A DNA stretch of 64,000 bases from NCBI RefSeq assembly GCF_019393635.1, contig NC_057862.1, positions 700,727,825 through 700,791,824 on the forward strand, read 5' to 3'. This DNA is from Dromiciops gliroides. Lineage: Eukaryota > Chordata > Mammalia > Microbiotheria > Microbiotheriidae. This document shows positions 32,666 to 44,142 of this stretch, piece after piece; position 1 is the stretch's first letter; each line of letters starts with the position of its first letter. Both the position numbers and the translations under genes were made by a program. The notes below the pieces were generated by a model. The model searched no databases, was not told the DNA's origin, and saw only the letters and a list, made by a program, of their open reading frames with translations.

Positions 32666-33575
32666 CCCCTCCCCCAGTGCACGGTGGCCTGCTTCTCTAA
32701 ATCCTCTCCCTTTGTTCTTTCTGTCCCAGGGGTCCGGGGGCAACCGTCGGCAAGCTCCTGCCCTGCACATACAGACTCCGGGTACATCCTTCCCCTTTTC
32801 ATGGGGGATCTCAGCGGCAGCAAGGAGATTCAATCTGCCCCTCGCCCTAGGACCTTGAGCCCCTGGAGGCCGGGCACTAACCGCTGGAGCCCAGCCAGAC
32901 ATCGCTTTGCCACAAGGTGGATGCTGGCTGGCATGCACGGGGCCAGGGGAGGGAAGGTCAGGCTTAGTCAGTGAAGGGAAGAGTGAACCTTCCTCAGTCC
33001 TGAGGTGGGCAGGGACAGCCCGAGTCTGAATTCTGTGCACCCAGCAATGGCAGACTAAACCACAGGAAAGGCAAGCTTCATACACGCTAACTCGCTGCCA
33101 AAACACGACATGAGAACACAGCAGAGGCCCAGCTCACAAGCACGTGGCCACAAGAAGACACAGGGAATATGCATTTGCCTGAATTGCCCCCTCCCTCCAT
33201 CCAAAGGCCAATGAGCCGCGAGAGGCAGCTGCGGGTGCAGCAGATACAGGAAGTGCAGAGTGCGAATCCAGCCCAGGCAGGGATCACAGCAGCCCCAACC
33301 TCCCAGAGTTGTGGAGAAGATCCAACGAGATCCTACACACAGAGCGCTGGGCCCAGGGCCTGGCACGTGACCGGTAAGGTTTAAAGCCTTCTCCCTTTCC
33401 CTCCCACCCTAAGAGGGCAGGGAACCTGCTCCACAGGAACAGCAGCACCCAGGATCGCACCTTGGCCCTGTCCCCATGCCCCTTGCAGATCACAAGGTCA
33501 CAGTGCTCAGAGAGATGTGGGAAGAAGCCAGGCACCCCCAAACTGCCGGGGGGGGAGATTTAATGAAAAAGACTT

Positions 33576-33742
33576 GGGGGCAGCTAGGGGGCGCAGTGGA
33601 TAAAGCACGGGCCCTGGAGTCAGGAGGACCTGAGTTCAAATCTGACCTCAGATACTTGACACTTCCTAGCTGTGTGACCCTAGGCAAATCACTTCACCCC
33701 AACTGCCTTACAAAAAGACAAAAACAAACAAACAAAAAAACA
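33576..33742 (+). repeat. Marsupial MIR-like SINE with target-site duplication
   Basis: Direct repeat GAAAAAGACTT at 33565-33575 and 33743-33753 encloses the element. Head GGGGGCAGCTAGGGGGCGCA; A-rich tail with CAAA units. Confidence 0.95.
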
Positions 33743-33954
33743 GAAAAAGACTTTGGGGCAGAAGGTGGGAAAAGCTTCCTCCCAGGCCAGCACCCTGCTC
33801 CGGATGGGAAGGAGTGAGAACTCAGAGCTCTGCAGGGCCGTCCCAGCCACACCCATCTGTTGGGACACAAGCGGCACCTTCTCCTAGGGTCAAAGGGAGT
33901 AAAAGGAAGCCACCTCCGCCCAGCAACAGGGCTGCCGACCCACAGGACACTCAC

Positions 33955-34087
33955 GTGCTGAAATGCAGGTAGGGCTTGTGGGCAGCAGCTGGGGACGGTT
34001 TCTTTGGTGATCCGGAGGGACAGCCCGTCTCAAATATCGACAACACGTTCTCATCGTCACTGTCGTCTAAAAGGAGGCTCTGCACAT
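33955..34087 (-). CDS. ATAD2B: ATAD2B coding exon I: acidic Ser-rich inter-domain linker
   Basis: Encodes residues 386-428: VQSLLLDDSDDENVLSIFE, then a Gly-Ser-Pro-Lys stretch and AAAHKPYLHFS. The acidic cluster LLLDDSDDEN with Ser between Asp residues looks like a casein kinase 2 site; that reading is inference. Acceptor CTCTCGGACAG; donor AGCAC/GTGAGT. The exon links the first and second AAA+ domains and is less conserved than its neighbours, though SIFET and HKPYLHF are kept. Confidence 0.95.
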
Positions 34088-34812
34088 CTGTCCGAGAGCA
34101 AGAACGCAAAGGAAGATCTGATCTCAGACTCTGCAGGGGACCACCAAGCTCCATGGGACGGGGGAGAAGTTCGACAAGCCCACCCCACATCATTCCTCAA
34201 CCACAAGGCAGGCTAGGGCTTCGGAGCAGGGGCACACACTCAAGAGCAGTTCTCCCCAGGGAGGACTCAGCACAGGCGCCACTGCCAGGATACCTGAGGC
34301 TGGAAGGGGAACTAGACCCTCCTGCCAAAATCTAAGTCCAGTCCCAATCCATCAAATAGAGCTTTAGGTCCCAGTGGACCACCTCCCCGACAAGTGGCCT
34401 TTCCAGGGTCAGAATTGACCCTGAGGTCACACCCTTCCCTTTTCTTCCCAGTGAAACCTGGAGGGCACATAAAAAGAGGGGGAAGGGCACCACAAGGGCT
34501 TCTGGCACGGCCAGTGACGTCCTGGGAAGCTGCCAGGCCCGTAGGGACATCTGAAAGTAATGTCCCAGGACTGGGCAGACCACAAAGCCAGATATCAGCC
34601 CGAGACACACAAAGGGCAAAGTAGCCCAGGGTCACACGGCTAGCAAATGTCAGAGGCAGGATTTGAACCCAAATCTTTCAGACCCCACAACAACTCACTG
34701 CCGCCATGTACGGTATACACCCATTTCTCCCTTGAGTGATGTGCCGGGCCCAGTTACTCCTAACCGACATCCCCCCCCCCCCCCCAAGGGCCACTGAGGA
34801 GCACAGCGCCAC
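34088..34812 (-). other. ATAD2B: ATAD2B intron H-I
   Basis: 725 bases. A short MIR piece (34620-34685, reverse; CCCAGGGTCACACGGCTAGC) and a 17-base C-run near 34769-34785 close to the donor of exon H. Nothing else recognised. Confidence 0.8.
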
Positions 34813-35124
34813 CTTCTCGTCTGTCCCCCTGGCTGGCCTCGGCGTGAGGAAAGACTCTCTGCAGAACAGAGAGGATGTGGTTGAAGCTCCTCTCCAGAAG
34901 AGGCCTGATAATGGGCGACAGGGCGTGGCCCGAGGAGGTGACGGCACGTTGGGAGGCAGGCACGATGTTCTGCATGGCGTGGTGGAAGTCCTGCGCACTG
35001 AGCACGATGGAGGACACATCCAGCTGCAACTTATGGCTGCTGGCGTAGATCTGCGGGTAGCGCCTGCGCAGGGCGAGCAGGGCGGCCTCCGTGCACAGGG
35101 CCTTGATGTCCGCTCCGCAGTAGC
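34813..35124 (-). CDS. ATAD2B: ATAD2B coding exon H: sensor 2, lid helices and start of the acidic linker
   Basis: Encodes residues 282-384. The sensor 2 region GYCGADIKALCTEAALLALR opens the exon, followed by RYPQIYASSHKLQLDVSSIV, the helices ending with ALSPIIRPLLERSFNHILSV, and FPHAEASQGDRRE. Acceptor GTGCATTAG; donor GAAG/GTGGCG. At 312 bases it is the second longest coding exon here. The C-terminal part (SQGDRRE) drifts from the human sequence, as expected for a linker. A 17-base C-run in the plus strand lies just beyond the donor, inside the intron. Confidence 0.96.
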
Positions 35125-35589
35125 CTAATGCACACAGGAGACAGAAGGGGGCAGAGGTGAGACTGACTCTGGGTCTTCTGAGTCCCACTCAGGCCAGCCC
35201 GGACCGCCGAGGAGGCACGGCAACGTTGAGGGGCGGGCGGGTGGGCAGACGGACATAGAGATGCCCCCTCGGCCGCCACTGGGCCTGTCTCCACAGAGAC
35301 TGAAGTTCAGAGTGCCCCGGCGCTCCAGGTCCGAGGGCCTCTACAAATGCAGCTCCTTTTGTCTTGGGGAGGGAGGCCCAATGACCACACCAAGCACAAC
35401 CCCGCCCTGCAAGGGAGGCACTGCCCAGATTCTGTGGGAGCCCCACGGCTGGTGCCTGAGGCAGACTCCCAAGAGCCAGGCTGGGTTAGCACCCTCTCCT
35501 TTGCACCGGCCCTCACTGCAAACAGTTCTCATTAGGCCAAGGAAGCTTTCACGATAACAACAACCAACCACACAGCGGTAACTACACAC

Positions 35590-35775
35590 CAGCACGGAGC
35601 TGAGCACCTGACAACGCGGTGATCCTCACAACAGCTCTGGGAGGAAGGGGCTGGGACGATCCCCATTTAACAGTTCAGGAAACTGAGGCAGGCAGCGGTG
35701 AAATGACTTGCCCAGGGTCCCGCAGCTAGCGAGTGTCTGAGTCTTCTGGGTCCCAGGCTGGAGCGCACAGCTCGG
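35590..35775 (-). repeat. MIR-type SINE
   Basis: GATCCCCATTTAACAGTTCA, GGAAACTGAGGCAGGCAGCG and GACTTGCCCAGGGTCCCGCA are the reverse complement of MIR over most of its length. Confidence 0.8.
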
Positions 35776-35853
35776 AGCCCCCCAGCTGCCTTTCACGCTA
35801 CACTTGTGAAAAACAATGCCACAACTTGCTTCCTCCTCTAGACATTGTCTTTT

Positions 35854-36020
35854 TTGTTTTGTTTTTGTTTTTTGTTTTTTTTTTAAGTGAGGCAATTGGG
35901 GTTAAGTGACTTGCCCAGGGTCACACAGCTAGTAAGTGTTAAGTGTCTGAGGCCGGATTTGAACTCAGGTACTCCTGACTCCAGGGCCGGTGCTCTATCC
36001 ACTGCGCCACCTAGCTGCCC
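35854..36020 (-). repeat. Marsupial MIR-like SINE, reverse, with target-site duplication
   Basis: A 16-base direct repeat CTAGACATTGTCTTTT at 35838-35853 and 36021-36036 encloses a T-rich start and the reverse complement of the SINE, ending CCACCTAGCTGCCCC. Confidence 0.97.
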
Positions 36021-36238
36021 CTAGACATTGTCTTTTAAAAGGGGGCATTCTTTGAATTTCATGCCAGAGAGGTGACCATCTCCTGGCCCTGCATCCCACG
36101 GACAGAGGACCTAGTGTGGGGAGAGAACCTGGAGGCTGGGCCTGCTCCCAGCTTCCATCCGGTGCCTACAGCAGGCCCTTAGGAAAGGCAGAGGGGAAAA
36201 AAAAAAAGTATGTGGGTCCTAGTCCCAGCTCTACCACT

Positions 36239-36286
36239 AAGGGTGTCCCAAAATCTACTGCACTAAGATTTTGGGGACATCCTGTA
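36239..36286. repeat. Mariner-like terminal hairpin remnant
   Basis: AGGGTGTCCCAAAATCTACT and AAGATTTTGGGGACATCCTG form an imperfect inverted repeat. The half GGGTGTCCCAAAA(G)TCT resembles terminal inverted repeats of vertebrate mariner elements. The centre is only about ten bases. Confidence 0.5.
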
Positions 36287-38868
36287 AACCTTAGAAAATT
36301 CAGTTAACCTTTACTTCTTTGTTACAAGGGGGGAACAAAGTGGGAGTTTAGAAGATACTGATAAAAATGAGAGGGGGGGAATAAAGGGGAGGAAAAATCA
36401 AATTTTTTGTTAAATATAGAGAATACAAAAAATTTCCAAAGGAACACAAACAAGGCAATGTCGTCACTACCCTGTTAAATATAAAATACACTCAAAACAA
36501 AAACAAAAAGGAAAGGCAGAGGAAGCCACTGACAAGCGGCACCCAGCGGAGCCTCGGGATGCTTCCTGGGAGCCCACGCTCAGCCTGCCTCGGCCCCTGC
36601 CCTGTGGCACATGCTCAAGTCACCCCCTCAGTGACCAGGCCCTGCTGAGATGCCTTTCTGCCCCGGGCCTCTTCTCCCCCACGAGTCAGCCTGGCCTGCA
36701 CACAGCTGCTCCTCATGTTTTGTATGTCCGACTCAGAAGTGCGAAAGGCGTGGCCAGCGCCTGGGCAAGAGGAGGACAAGATCTCCCCCCAGTTGGCCAA
36801 AGGGAAGCCGCCCCCGCCTCGTTCCCCAAAGAAAGCGGGAACGCTGCTGCAAAGAGTCTCCCACCCGGGGCGCTGCTTCCCTCCGGGTTTGTGCAATGAA
36901 GGTCACTCTGTTCCTCTTCCCTTGTGCACGCACACACACAAATGGGGAGGGGGGCCCTCTCTCCCTTCATGGGACACAACTGGATCCCACCACAAACAAC
37001 CCAGGTTCACTGCCGGCTCCGATAACGCTAACTGTGGTTCTTCTGGAGGCCCAGAGTCCCCGTGAGGACCTGGATGGAGAGGGGACCGTGGCGAGCTGGG
37101 AATCTGCTCTGGGGAGGGCACGATTTGAGGCAGAGGTGGTGGAGTGCCAGGAGAACACGGGCACACGGCCCAAGCCGTGAGTGCAGGAAAGAACACACCA
37201 CCATGCACTGGCACGTCTGCTTCAAACAGCCCAGAGTGGCAGCGAGATAAGGGACCGTCAGTGCCTGTGTCACAGCCCCTGACCCCCTTTCTAAGCACTG
37301 TCAATCATCCGGCACAAGACCCACAGCAGACACAGACAAGACGCTGGGGGTCTTGCAAGGCCCATGTCCATCCTGAAGACAAACCAGTGGCCCAGCAATT
37401 GCCACCTCACCGAGACAGGGCCCTGGCAGGGGGTGCTGGGAGTGGCTGGGCCTAGGCCAACAGGGCCAAAAAGCATGCAGCACATTCCTCCTTCTCTCCT
37501 CTTTTCCGATTTCTATTTGATCTGTGGGGGAGGATGCGTGTTCTCTGACTGGAATGTGTCACGTCAGCCAGGGGCCACTTAAAGACAAGGCATAAAACCC
37601 GAGGTAGGAAAAGAAAGGCTGGGATCAGCCCACCTGCCTTTGGGCTCAAGATGGACAGACTTTCCTAGCTTCAAAAATGATGGTGAGAATTTGAAAAATT
37701 GTGTCACAGCTAAAACACTAGCCAAATGTGAAGGGAATGTGGAGGGAAAATGAGCTGCCCGCACCTCATCTAGAAAGAAGATGGTGGAAATGCCTGGGGA
37801 GAATGAGAAGCTAAGACTGAGAAGGAAGAAGGAAAGCAGAGAGTGCGCCCGGCACTGCGGAGAGCAGAGGGGGGAAGACTGCTTGTGGGGTCTGGCTGGG
37901 GCGCTTGCTAGGGGCGGGGGCCCCCTCCAGGGCCTCCCTGCAGCCTCTAAACGCCACCCTCTCCCACCAAGCAGCACAAGGCCAAATCACAGGGAATAGG
38001 TTGGGCGCATGCTGTACTCGGGGTGCCCGGCCAAGTTAGACTGGCGGTGTGCCGGAGAGAGTGACGTTTTCTCCTCACCCGAAGACGTCGAGGTCTTTGT
38101 GGCTCAAAAGCTGAGGGAGGCTGCTTCGGAGATGGAAGTCCCTGTGGATGAAGAGGATAATTTGGGTGTAGCTGACTGAATATGGACGGTGGGCAATGTA
38201 GGGTTTACTTCGTGAAGGGGAGACAGAGCCCTGTGCCTTCTGAACAGAAGTGATTCTGGTGGCTTATCTCGGGATGGGGGCCTCTCCACAAGCCTTAGAA
38301 CTGACGGACGGACAGATGGATGGACGGGGATCCTGCTTTGTTTTCTTAAAGAGTGAGAGGGAAAAGGAAGGAAAAAAGGAGCAGCAGTGAAAGAGAGCAG
38401 GAGCCCTCTGCCTGGGCAGAGCAGATCCCTACACACGACCTGGGAGTGGCGCAGCAGCCACGCTGTCTGGCCTGCTGCGGTGTGGGGGAGAGGCCAGGCC
38501 CGTGCTGCAGCTTCCATGGACACACAGAGCAGGCACCAAAGGGTCAGGAGCTGGGCTGCCCACCTGGACAGCCTCCTGTTTCTCCTACACACATTGAGGA
38601 AGGTTTGCTTAGCGCAGGACACCGTGAAGAAATAGGGCGCCACGTGCCTGGGAAGGGCAGCGTCCTCGGTGTGCCCTGGCTTTCTCAACAGTGGCCCTTT
38701 CACTCATAAGCAGGAAAAGATCACGCTCTAAATCAAGCCAAAACTATCTAAGCACAAAAGTCGAGTCTCGTTTCCCACACTGGACATACGCCACAGCATT
38801 CTCTGACACAGGCCGGATGAGAGCAAACACTCATTCACTGATGATCAGGTTCAAAGAGCACCACTCAC

Positions 38869-38959
38869 CGACACATTTCTCAGCCAGCTCGCCAAGGAAG
38901 AGGTCCGACAGTCTGGGGCTCCAGTCCCGGGTATGGATCTGCAAAATGTGCTTCCGGGC
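38869..38959 (-). CDS. ATAD2B: ATAD2B coding exon G: start of the AAA1 lid
   Basis: Encodes residues 251-280 plus one base of Gly281: ARKHILQIHTRDWSPRLSDL and FLGELAEKCV. This is the beginning of the alpha-helical lid that follows the AAA core. Acceptor TTGCTCCCCAG; donor GTCG/GTGAGT. It lies between two long introns (8.9 kb upstream, 3.7 kb downstream). A few changes from human (S-P-R and D-L where human has N-P-K and D-A) are conservative. Confidence 0.96.
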
Positions 38960-39514
38960 CTGGGGAGCAAAGCACAGGCAGATTACAGGATGTCCCACAC
39001 AGTGACAAGTCCATTCCTGACTCACAGAGACAGCAGCCCCTCCTGTAGACAAGCACCCCAAAGGAGGAGGCCAAGGAGGACCAAGGACAGACCTAGGATA
39101 GCACAGGACGGGAGCACCTGCTGGGGCAGAGAGAGACAACAGGAACTTCTCATCAGTGCCCCAAGAAGAGGGGTGCCCATGGTGCCTGGCAAGCAGGTAC
39201 GTGTCTGAGGCCAGGCCACTATCCTGGCTAGGAGAGACAACGGTGCCAGGGGGCACTCTGATCCCGCTCCTACTGGGGGCTTTGTTGGGGATAAAGAGAA
39301 ATGCTGGCGACCCTTAGGGGACTCTGACTTGCAGAAGGAATTAGGGTGATCCTCGCTGCCCCGGCTTGTTGCTCCCAAGCCTTTCTCTGGTCTCTCTCTA
39401 GGCTAGGCTGCAGAGTGATAGTGACAAAAAACATCCTTGATCTCAGGCAATGCTGAACCCTGGGTTCAAACTGGACGCTCCTGAGACGTTCCTAGGCTTT
39501 CTGGCGTGTTTTGT

Positions 39515-40610
39515 TTTGTTTTTTAAGCAACAAACATTTATTTGATTTTTTCCAGTTACATGTAAGGGTAGTTTTCAACATTCATTTTCATAAGACTTAG
39601 AGTTCCAAAAGTTTCTCCCTCCACAAGATAGCAACCAGGTTACATATGTACCATCCACAAGTGCTCTTTTTAATCAGTTCTTTCTATGGGGTGCGTAGCA
39701 AGCTTCCTCATTAGTTCCTTGGATTAGTTCACTATACATGGATGTTCATGAGTCTTTCCAGGTTTTTCGGGGATCATCCTGTTTGTCATTTCCTATAGCA
39801 CAAGACCATTCCACTACAATCATATACCACAGCTTCTTCCATCATTCCTCAATTGATGGACATTCCCTTGATCCTCAATTCTTAGACTCCACCAAGAGTT
39901 GCTATAAATATTTTTTGTACAATTTTCCCCCCTTTTCTCTTTTTCATGATTACTATTGTTAACTGTTTCCCTTCCATCCTATTCCCTTCCCCATGATATT
40001 TATTCTATTATCCAGGAGGCAGCTAGGTAGCGCAGTGGATAAAGCACCAGCCCTGGATTCAGGAGTACCTGAGTTCAAATCTGGCCTCAGACACTTGACT
40101 AGCTGTGTGACCACGGGCAAGTCACTTAACCCCCATAAAAAAAAAAATCCTATTCTATTATCCATCTTCTTTCATCCTATCACTCTTTAAAAGGAATTTG
40201 CTTCTGTCTGTCCCCTCCCCCACTCTGCCCTTCCTTCTTTTGCCCCTCTCTCTTTATCCCTTCCCCTCCAATTTTCCTGCAGGGTTAGAGTGTACATTAT
40301 TCCCTCCTTGAGCTAATTCTAATGAGATTGAGGTCTTTGAGCCAATTCTGATGAGTGTTAGGCTCATTTACTGCCCAGATTAAATACATTACTCCACCCA
40401 GTTGGGTGTGTATGTGTGTTAGTCCCTCCTCCAGGCAGCTCTGATGAGTTTAAGGTCTTTGAGCCTTTTCTGATGAGTGTAAAATTCATTTACTGCCCAG
40501 CTCCTAAGCCTTTTCCTGTTTCTTTCAAGTAGGATTTCACCTCTGCCCTTCCCCCTCCCCCAGTGCATTCCCTTCGCCCCTCAATTTCAACCCTAAAGAT
40601 GTCATCACCT
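39515..40610 (-). repeat. L1-type LINE fragment, reverse
   Basis: CAACAAACATTTATTTGATT, CATGTAAGGGTAGTTTTCAA, TCATCCTGTTTGTCATTTCC and GATGGACATTCCCTTGATCC are the reverse complement of a marsupial L1 3' region. The 39515-39840 part closely repeats 60690-61140. A SINE interrupts it at 40014. The 40311-40380 and 40434-40501 segments repeat each other. Confidence 0.75.
40014..40150 (+). repeat. Marsupial MIR-like SINE with target-site duplication
   Basis: Perfect 13-base direct repeat TATTCTATTATCC at 40001-40013 and 40151-40163. Head GAGGCAGCTAGGTAGCGCAG. Confidence 0.97.
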
Positions 40611-40689
40611 AGCTAGGTGACAAAGCAGACAAAGCATCACCCCTGAAACCCAGGGGGATCCCAACCAAAACCCGGCCACCTCTCTGGCA

Positions 40690-42640
40690 TTTTTAACAGG
40701 AAGAGTGGTATTATCTTGTCAAAGGCCTTTCCTGCATTTACTGAAGTAATCTCATGATTCCTACCACTTAAGTTATTAATGTGGCCAATGGAGTTTCCCA
40801 ACATTTCCGGACAGAAATCTGGCTGGTATAGCTATTCGTCAGCTACATCGGTCTACAATTTTCTTTCTCGGTTTTGGTTCTCTGTGGTTTAGGTGTCAAG
40901 ACCTTATTTGTGTCATAGAAGGTGTCAACGGGCACTCACAGCTTCACAAAACTTAGGTGAAAACTAGGGTTATTATAAGAGAAAAGAGCATGCATGTGGA
41001 AGCAGGACAAAGGAAGGAGGTGGGACCAGAAATCTAAAGAAGGTGTGGTATGGGAGGGGAAAGGGACAAAAGTCCTCCCAAAGGGGAGGGTCAAGGCACC
41101 ACAAAAGCCACTTTTCCCCTTGGAAACTGTTAGACCATGAAGACAGGCTGGGCAACTCATCTACAGGGTCCCAGCCGCACAAACATTATCCCAGCCGGGC
41201 AAAGTCTGGCCTGTGCTGACTCCGGAGGACACACAGGGAGTCCAGCTTGGGATACAAACAACAAATGATGTCATCTCAGAGGGAGCTTTGTCCTTGACGC
41301 ATTCAGGGCCTCCTGTACGCTCTGGGCCCAGTGTTTCTGGAAAATATGGCAACTCAAAAAGACAAGTCCATTTATCTGGACAAACTATAAATCTATAATT
41401 ATTCATCCATTTCACTGAAATTACCAGTTCTGTCGGCATATAGTTCAGCAATAATCACTCCTAATAATTTATTTGTTCTTCATTTGGGGTACATTCACCT
41501 TTCATCACTTTTGATACTGGTTATTTGGCTTCCTTTTTAAAAATCAAGTTATCTAATAGCTTACCTAGTTTATTGGTCTTTTTTAAAAAACAGGTCATGG
41601 TTTTATTCACGGGGATTTTTACTATCAATTGTGTTTATCTCCTTTGATTTTTAAGATTTCTATTCTGGTGTTTAACTGGGGGGTATTTCATTTCCTGATT
41701 TTCTTGTGTTGTTGTTATCATTGTTTTAGACTTACATCCAACTCAATGATCTGCATTCTCTTATTGATGAACTGTTTAGAGAAAAAAAGTATTTCCTAAA
41801 TATGGCTTTGAGTGCATCCCCAAAATTTTGGAACGTTGTGATTATCTTTAGCAAAAACGTTCATTGATTTTATGGCTTGTTCTTTGACCCACCCATTCTT
41901 TGGGATTAAGTTATTTAGTTGTAATTACTTTAATTTTTTGCAATTACTGAATATAGTTTTTATTGAACTATAATCAGCAAAATATAAATTTAATATTTAT
42001 ACTCTTCTACCAGAATTTAAAGCTTTAATATGTCATCAGTTTTTGTGAAACTGACATACACAGTGAGAAATAGATATATTCCTTTTTCTTTCTATTCAGT
42101 ATTCACCAGAAGTTTATCCTAATTTTTCTAATATTCTATTCAGTCTTCATTTCTGTTTATTTTTTAGTTAGATTGATCTAGGTTGAGAGAAAGAAATTAT
42201 GATTCCCTGGTATTATGGTTTTACTATTTATCCCAGGAACTTATTTAAATTTTTCTTTAGGAATTTAGATGCAATGCCATTTGGCATATATAATTTTAGT
42301 ATTTATGTTAATTCATCTTCTATTATAACTATTAGCTAAATGCAATTTCTCTCTTAAATAGGCCTATCTGTGTTGTTGCTTTAAGATCATGGTTGATACC
42401 CCAGCTGAAGCACAATAGATTCTGCTTTAGTCCCTTATTTTATTATAAATTTTAATTTTTTTAGTCTCCTATTTTAAGTCCATATGTATTTTTCTGTTTC
42501 AAGCACGTTTCTTATAAACCTATTGTTGAATTCTGGTTTCTAAGCCAACATGGTATCCTTTTCCACTTTATGGATGATTTCACCTCATTCACATTGTTTT
42601 AACTGCTAATTGCCTATTTCCCTCTATACTATTCTCTTAT
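40690..42640 (-). repeat. L1 ORF2 remnant, reverse
   Basis: TATTATCTTGTCAAAGGCCT, TTTCCTGCATTTACTGAAGT, ATCCCCAAAATTTTGGAACG and TTGACCCACCCATTCTTTGG have the word order of an L1 ORF2 read backwards. AT-rich, many stops on both strands. Confidence 0.7.
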
Positions 42641-42829
42641 AGTTTTTCCCTTTTTTGTTGTTGTTTCCCACCCCTATGAGTTTGTTTTGCTTCTTACTGA
42701 TCTCTCCCCTAATTTCCCTTCCATCTTATCCCCAACCTTTCCCTCCTGTAACTCCAGTAAAATGTATCTGTCCCCACATATATCTTCCTTCCTTTCACCA
42801 GCTCAAATGTAAATGGGGTTCAAGTGTGT

Positions 42830-42860
42830 CTCTGTCTGTCTGTCTGTCTGTCTGTCTCTG

Positions 42861-42920
<60 letters not shown>
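42830..42920. repeat. (TCTG)n(TC)n(AC)n compound microsatellite
   Basis: TCTG units to 42860, TC to 42884, AC to 42920. Confidence 0.97.
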
Positions 42921-42929
<9 letters not shown>

Positions 42930-43647
42930 CCCTTCCCCCTCTTCCCTGTGTACTCCTTTTAAGATCCTCATGACAAGAGCATCAATCCCAGCTGTGTGAC
43001 ATTGTATTCAGGAAAAGACCACAGTCTCAGTTCTAGCTTCCAGCCCAGGCTGAATCTTGGATGTAGTGGAATAAACAAGGCAGGAACACCAGACCAAAGA
43101 GGTACCAGCAGCTTGGTCTGAACTTGTCGGGTTTCCCAGCTGACTAACAATGGCCATGCCCAGTTAGCAGAAGTGAAATGTCCAAACAGAGAACAGCCAA
43201 GAGAGAGCTAGCTTAGAATCAAAATGAAGTCAGGAGCTTGCAAAACTCAGCCCAGGAGGGCAAGCAAGCAGACTTCACCCTGGAAAACATTGCTTTGGGA
43301 GGGAGTCCTGAAAGCTTACAGGTCCCCAGCCTGAGCATTCTTCAGATGCTGGAATAAAACAATATCCCAAGAAAGCAGCAGACGGAACCAAGTGAATAAA
43401 ATCAGCCCAGAAGGGAGCAGAGTGCAGCCGCAACACAAGTCCCAAGTCAAGAAGTCAGCTGGAAGAATGAACAAGAAATGAATCCCAGCATAAAAGGCAA
43501 TTACGGCAAAAGGGAAGTGCAAGACACAAACCCAAAACATTTGCTACCAAAGCCTCAGAAAAACAAAGAATAAGAACACAGAAAAGAAAAAGCAAGAACT
43601 CTAAAAAAAAGACTGAAGAAAAAAAACAACTATAAGACTAAATAAAA

Positions 43648-43795
43648 GGGGCACCTAGTTGGCGCAGTGGATAAAGCACCAGCCCTGGATTCAGGACATG
43701 AGTTCAAATCCACCTCAGACACTTGACACTTACTAGCTGTGGGACCCTGGGCAAGTCACTTAACTCCCATTGCCCAGCAAAAACAAAAACAATAG
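43648..43795 (+). repeat. Marsupial MIR-like SINE
   Basis: GGGGCACCTAGTTGGCGCAG head, AGTTCAAATCCACCTCAGAC body, CAAAAACAAAAAC tail. No clear direct repeat. Confidence 0.9.
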
Positions 43796-43986
43796 AGGAA
43801 AAAAGGTGTAAACAAATGAGAGCTATGCAGATACAACAAACTGTGGCAATCAGACTGGATATCAAAGAGAAGCCAATGACTCAATGGGCAACAACAAACG
43901 TTTGAGTTAAAAGAAAAAAAAAAAAAACAGAACAAAGTGTTAAATATCTCATTGCAAAAATCACTGATCAAGAAAACAGACTGAGG

Positions 43987-44142
43987 GGGGCAGCTAGGTG
44001 GCGCAGTGGATAAAGCACCGGCCCTGGATTCAGGACTCCCTGAGTTCAAATCCGGCCTCAGACACTTGACACTTAACTAGCTGTGTGACCCTGGGCAAGT
44101 CACTTAACCCTCATTGCCCTGCAAAAAAAAAAAAAAAAGAAA
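43987..44142 (+). repeat. Marsupial MIR-like SINE with target-site duplication
   Basis: A 17-base direct repeat AAGAAAACAGACTGAGG at 43970-43986 and 44143-44159. The poly(A) tail of 16 is intact. Confidence 0.97.

Larger units (their letters stand above)
26447..33954 (-). other. ATAD2B: ATAD2B intron I-J
   Basis: 7.5 kb. From left: GA-rich low complexity near 26690-26830, MIR fragments near 27380 and 31515, an L1 tail with two SINEs (28774-29261), two LTRs (29541-30060, 30517-31118), a MIR at 32540-32665 and a SINE at 33576-33742. Remaining parts show no gene. Confidence 0.75.
35125..38868 (-). other. ATAD2B: ATAD2B intron G-H
   Basis: 3.7 kb. Holds a MIR fragment, a full SINE and a mariner-like hairpin (all 35.6-36.3 kb), then AT-rich sequence to about 36500 and GC-rich sequence without recognised elements to the exon. 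Confidence 0.75.

Noticed and set aside
40605..40620. A perfect 16-base palindrome TCACCTAGCTAGGTGA
   Set aside because: A single short palindrome in decayed LINE sequence is expected by chance in a window this size; no second copy or motif supports a function.
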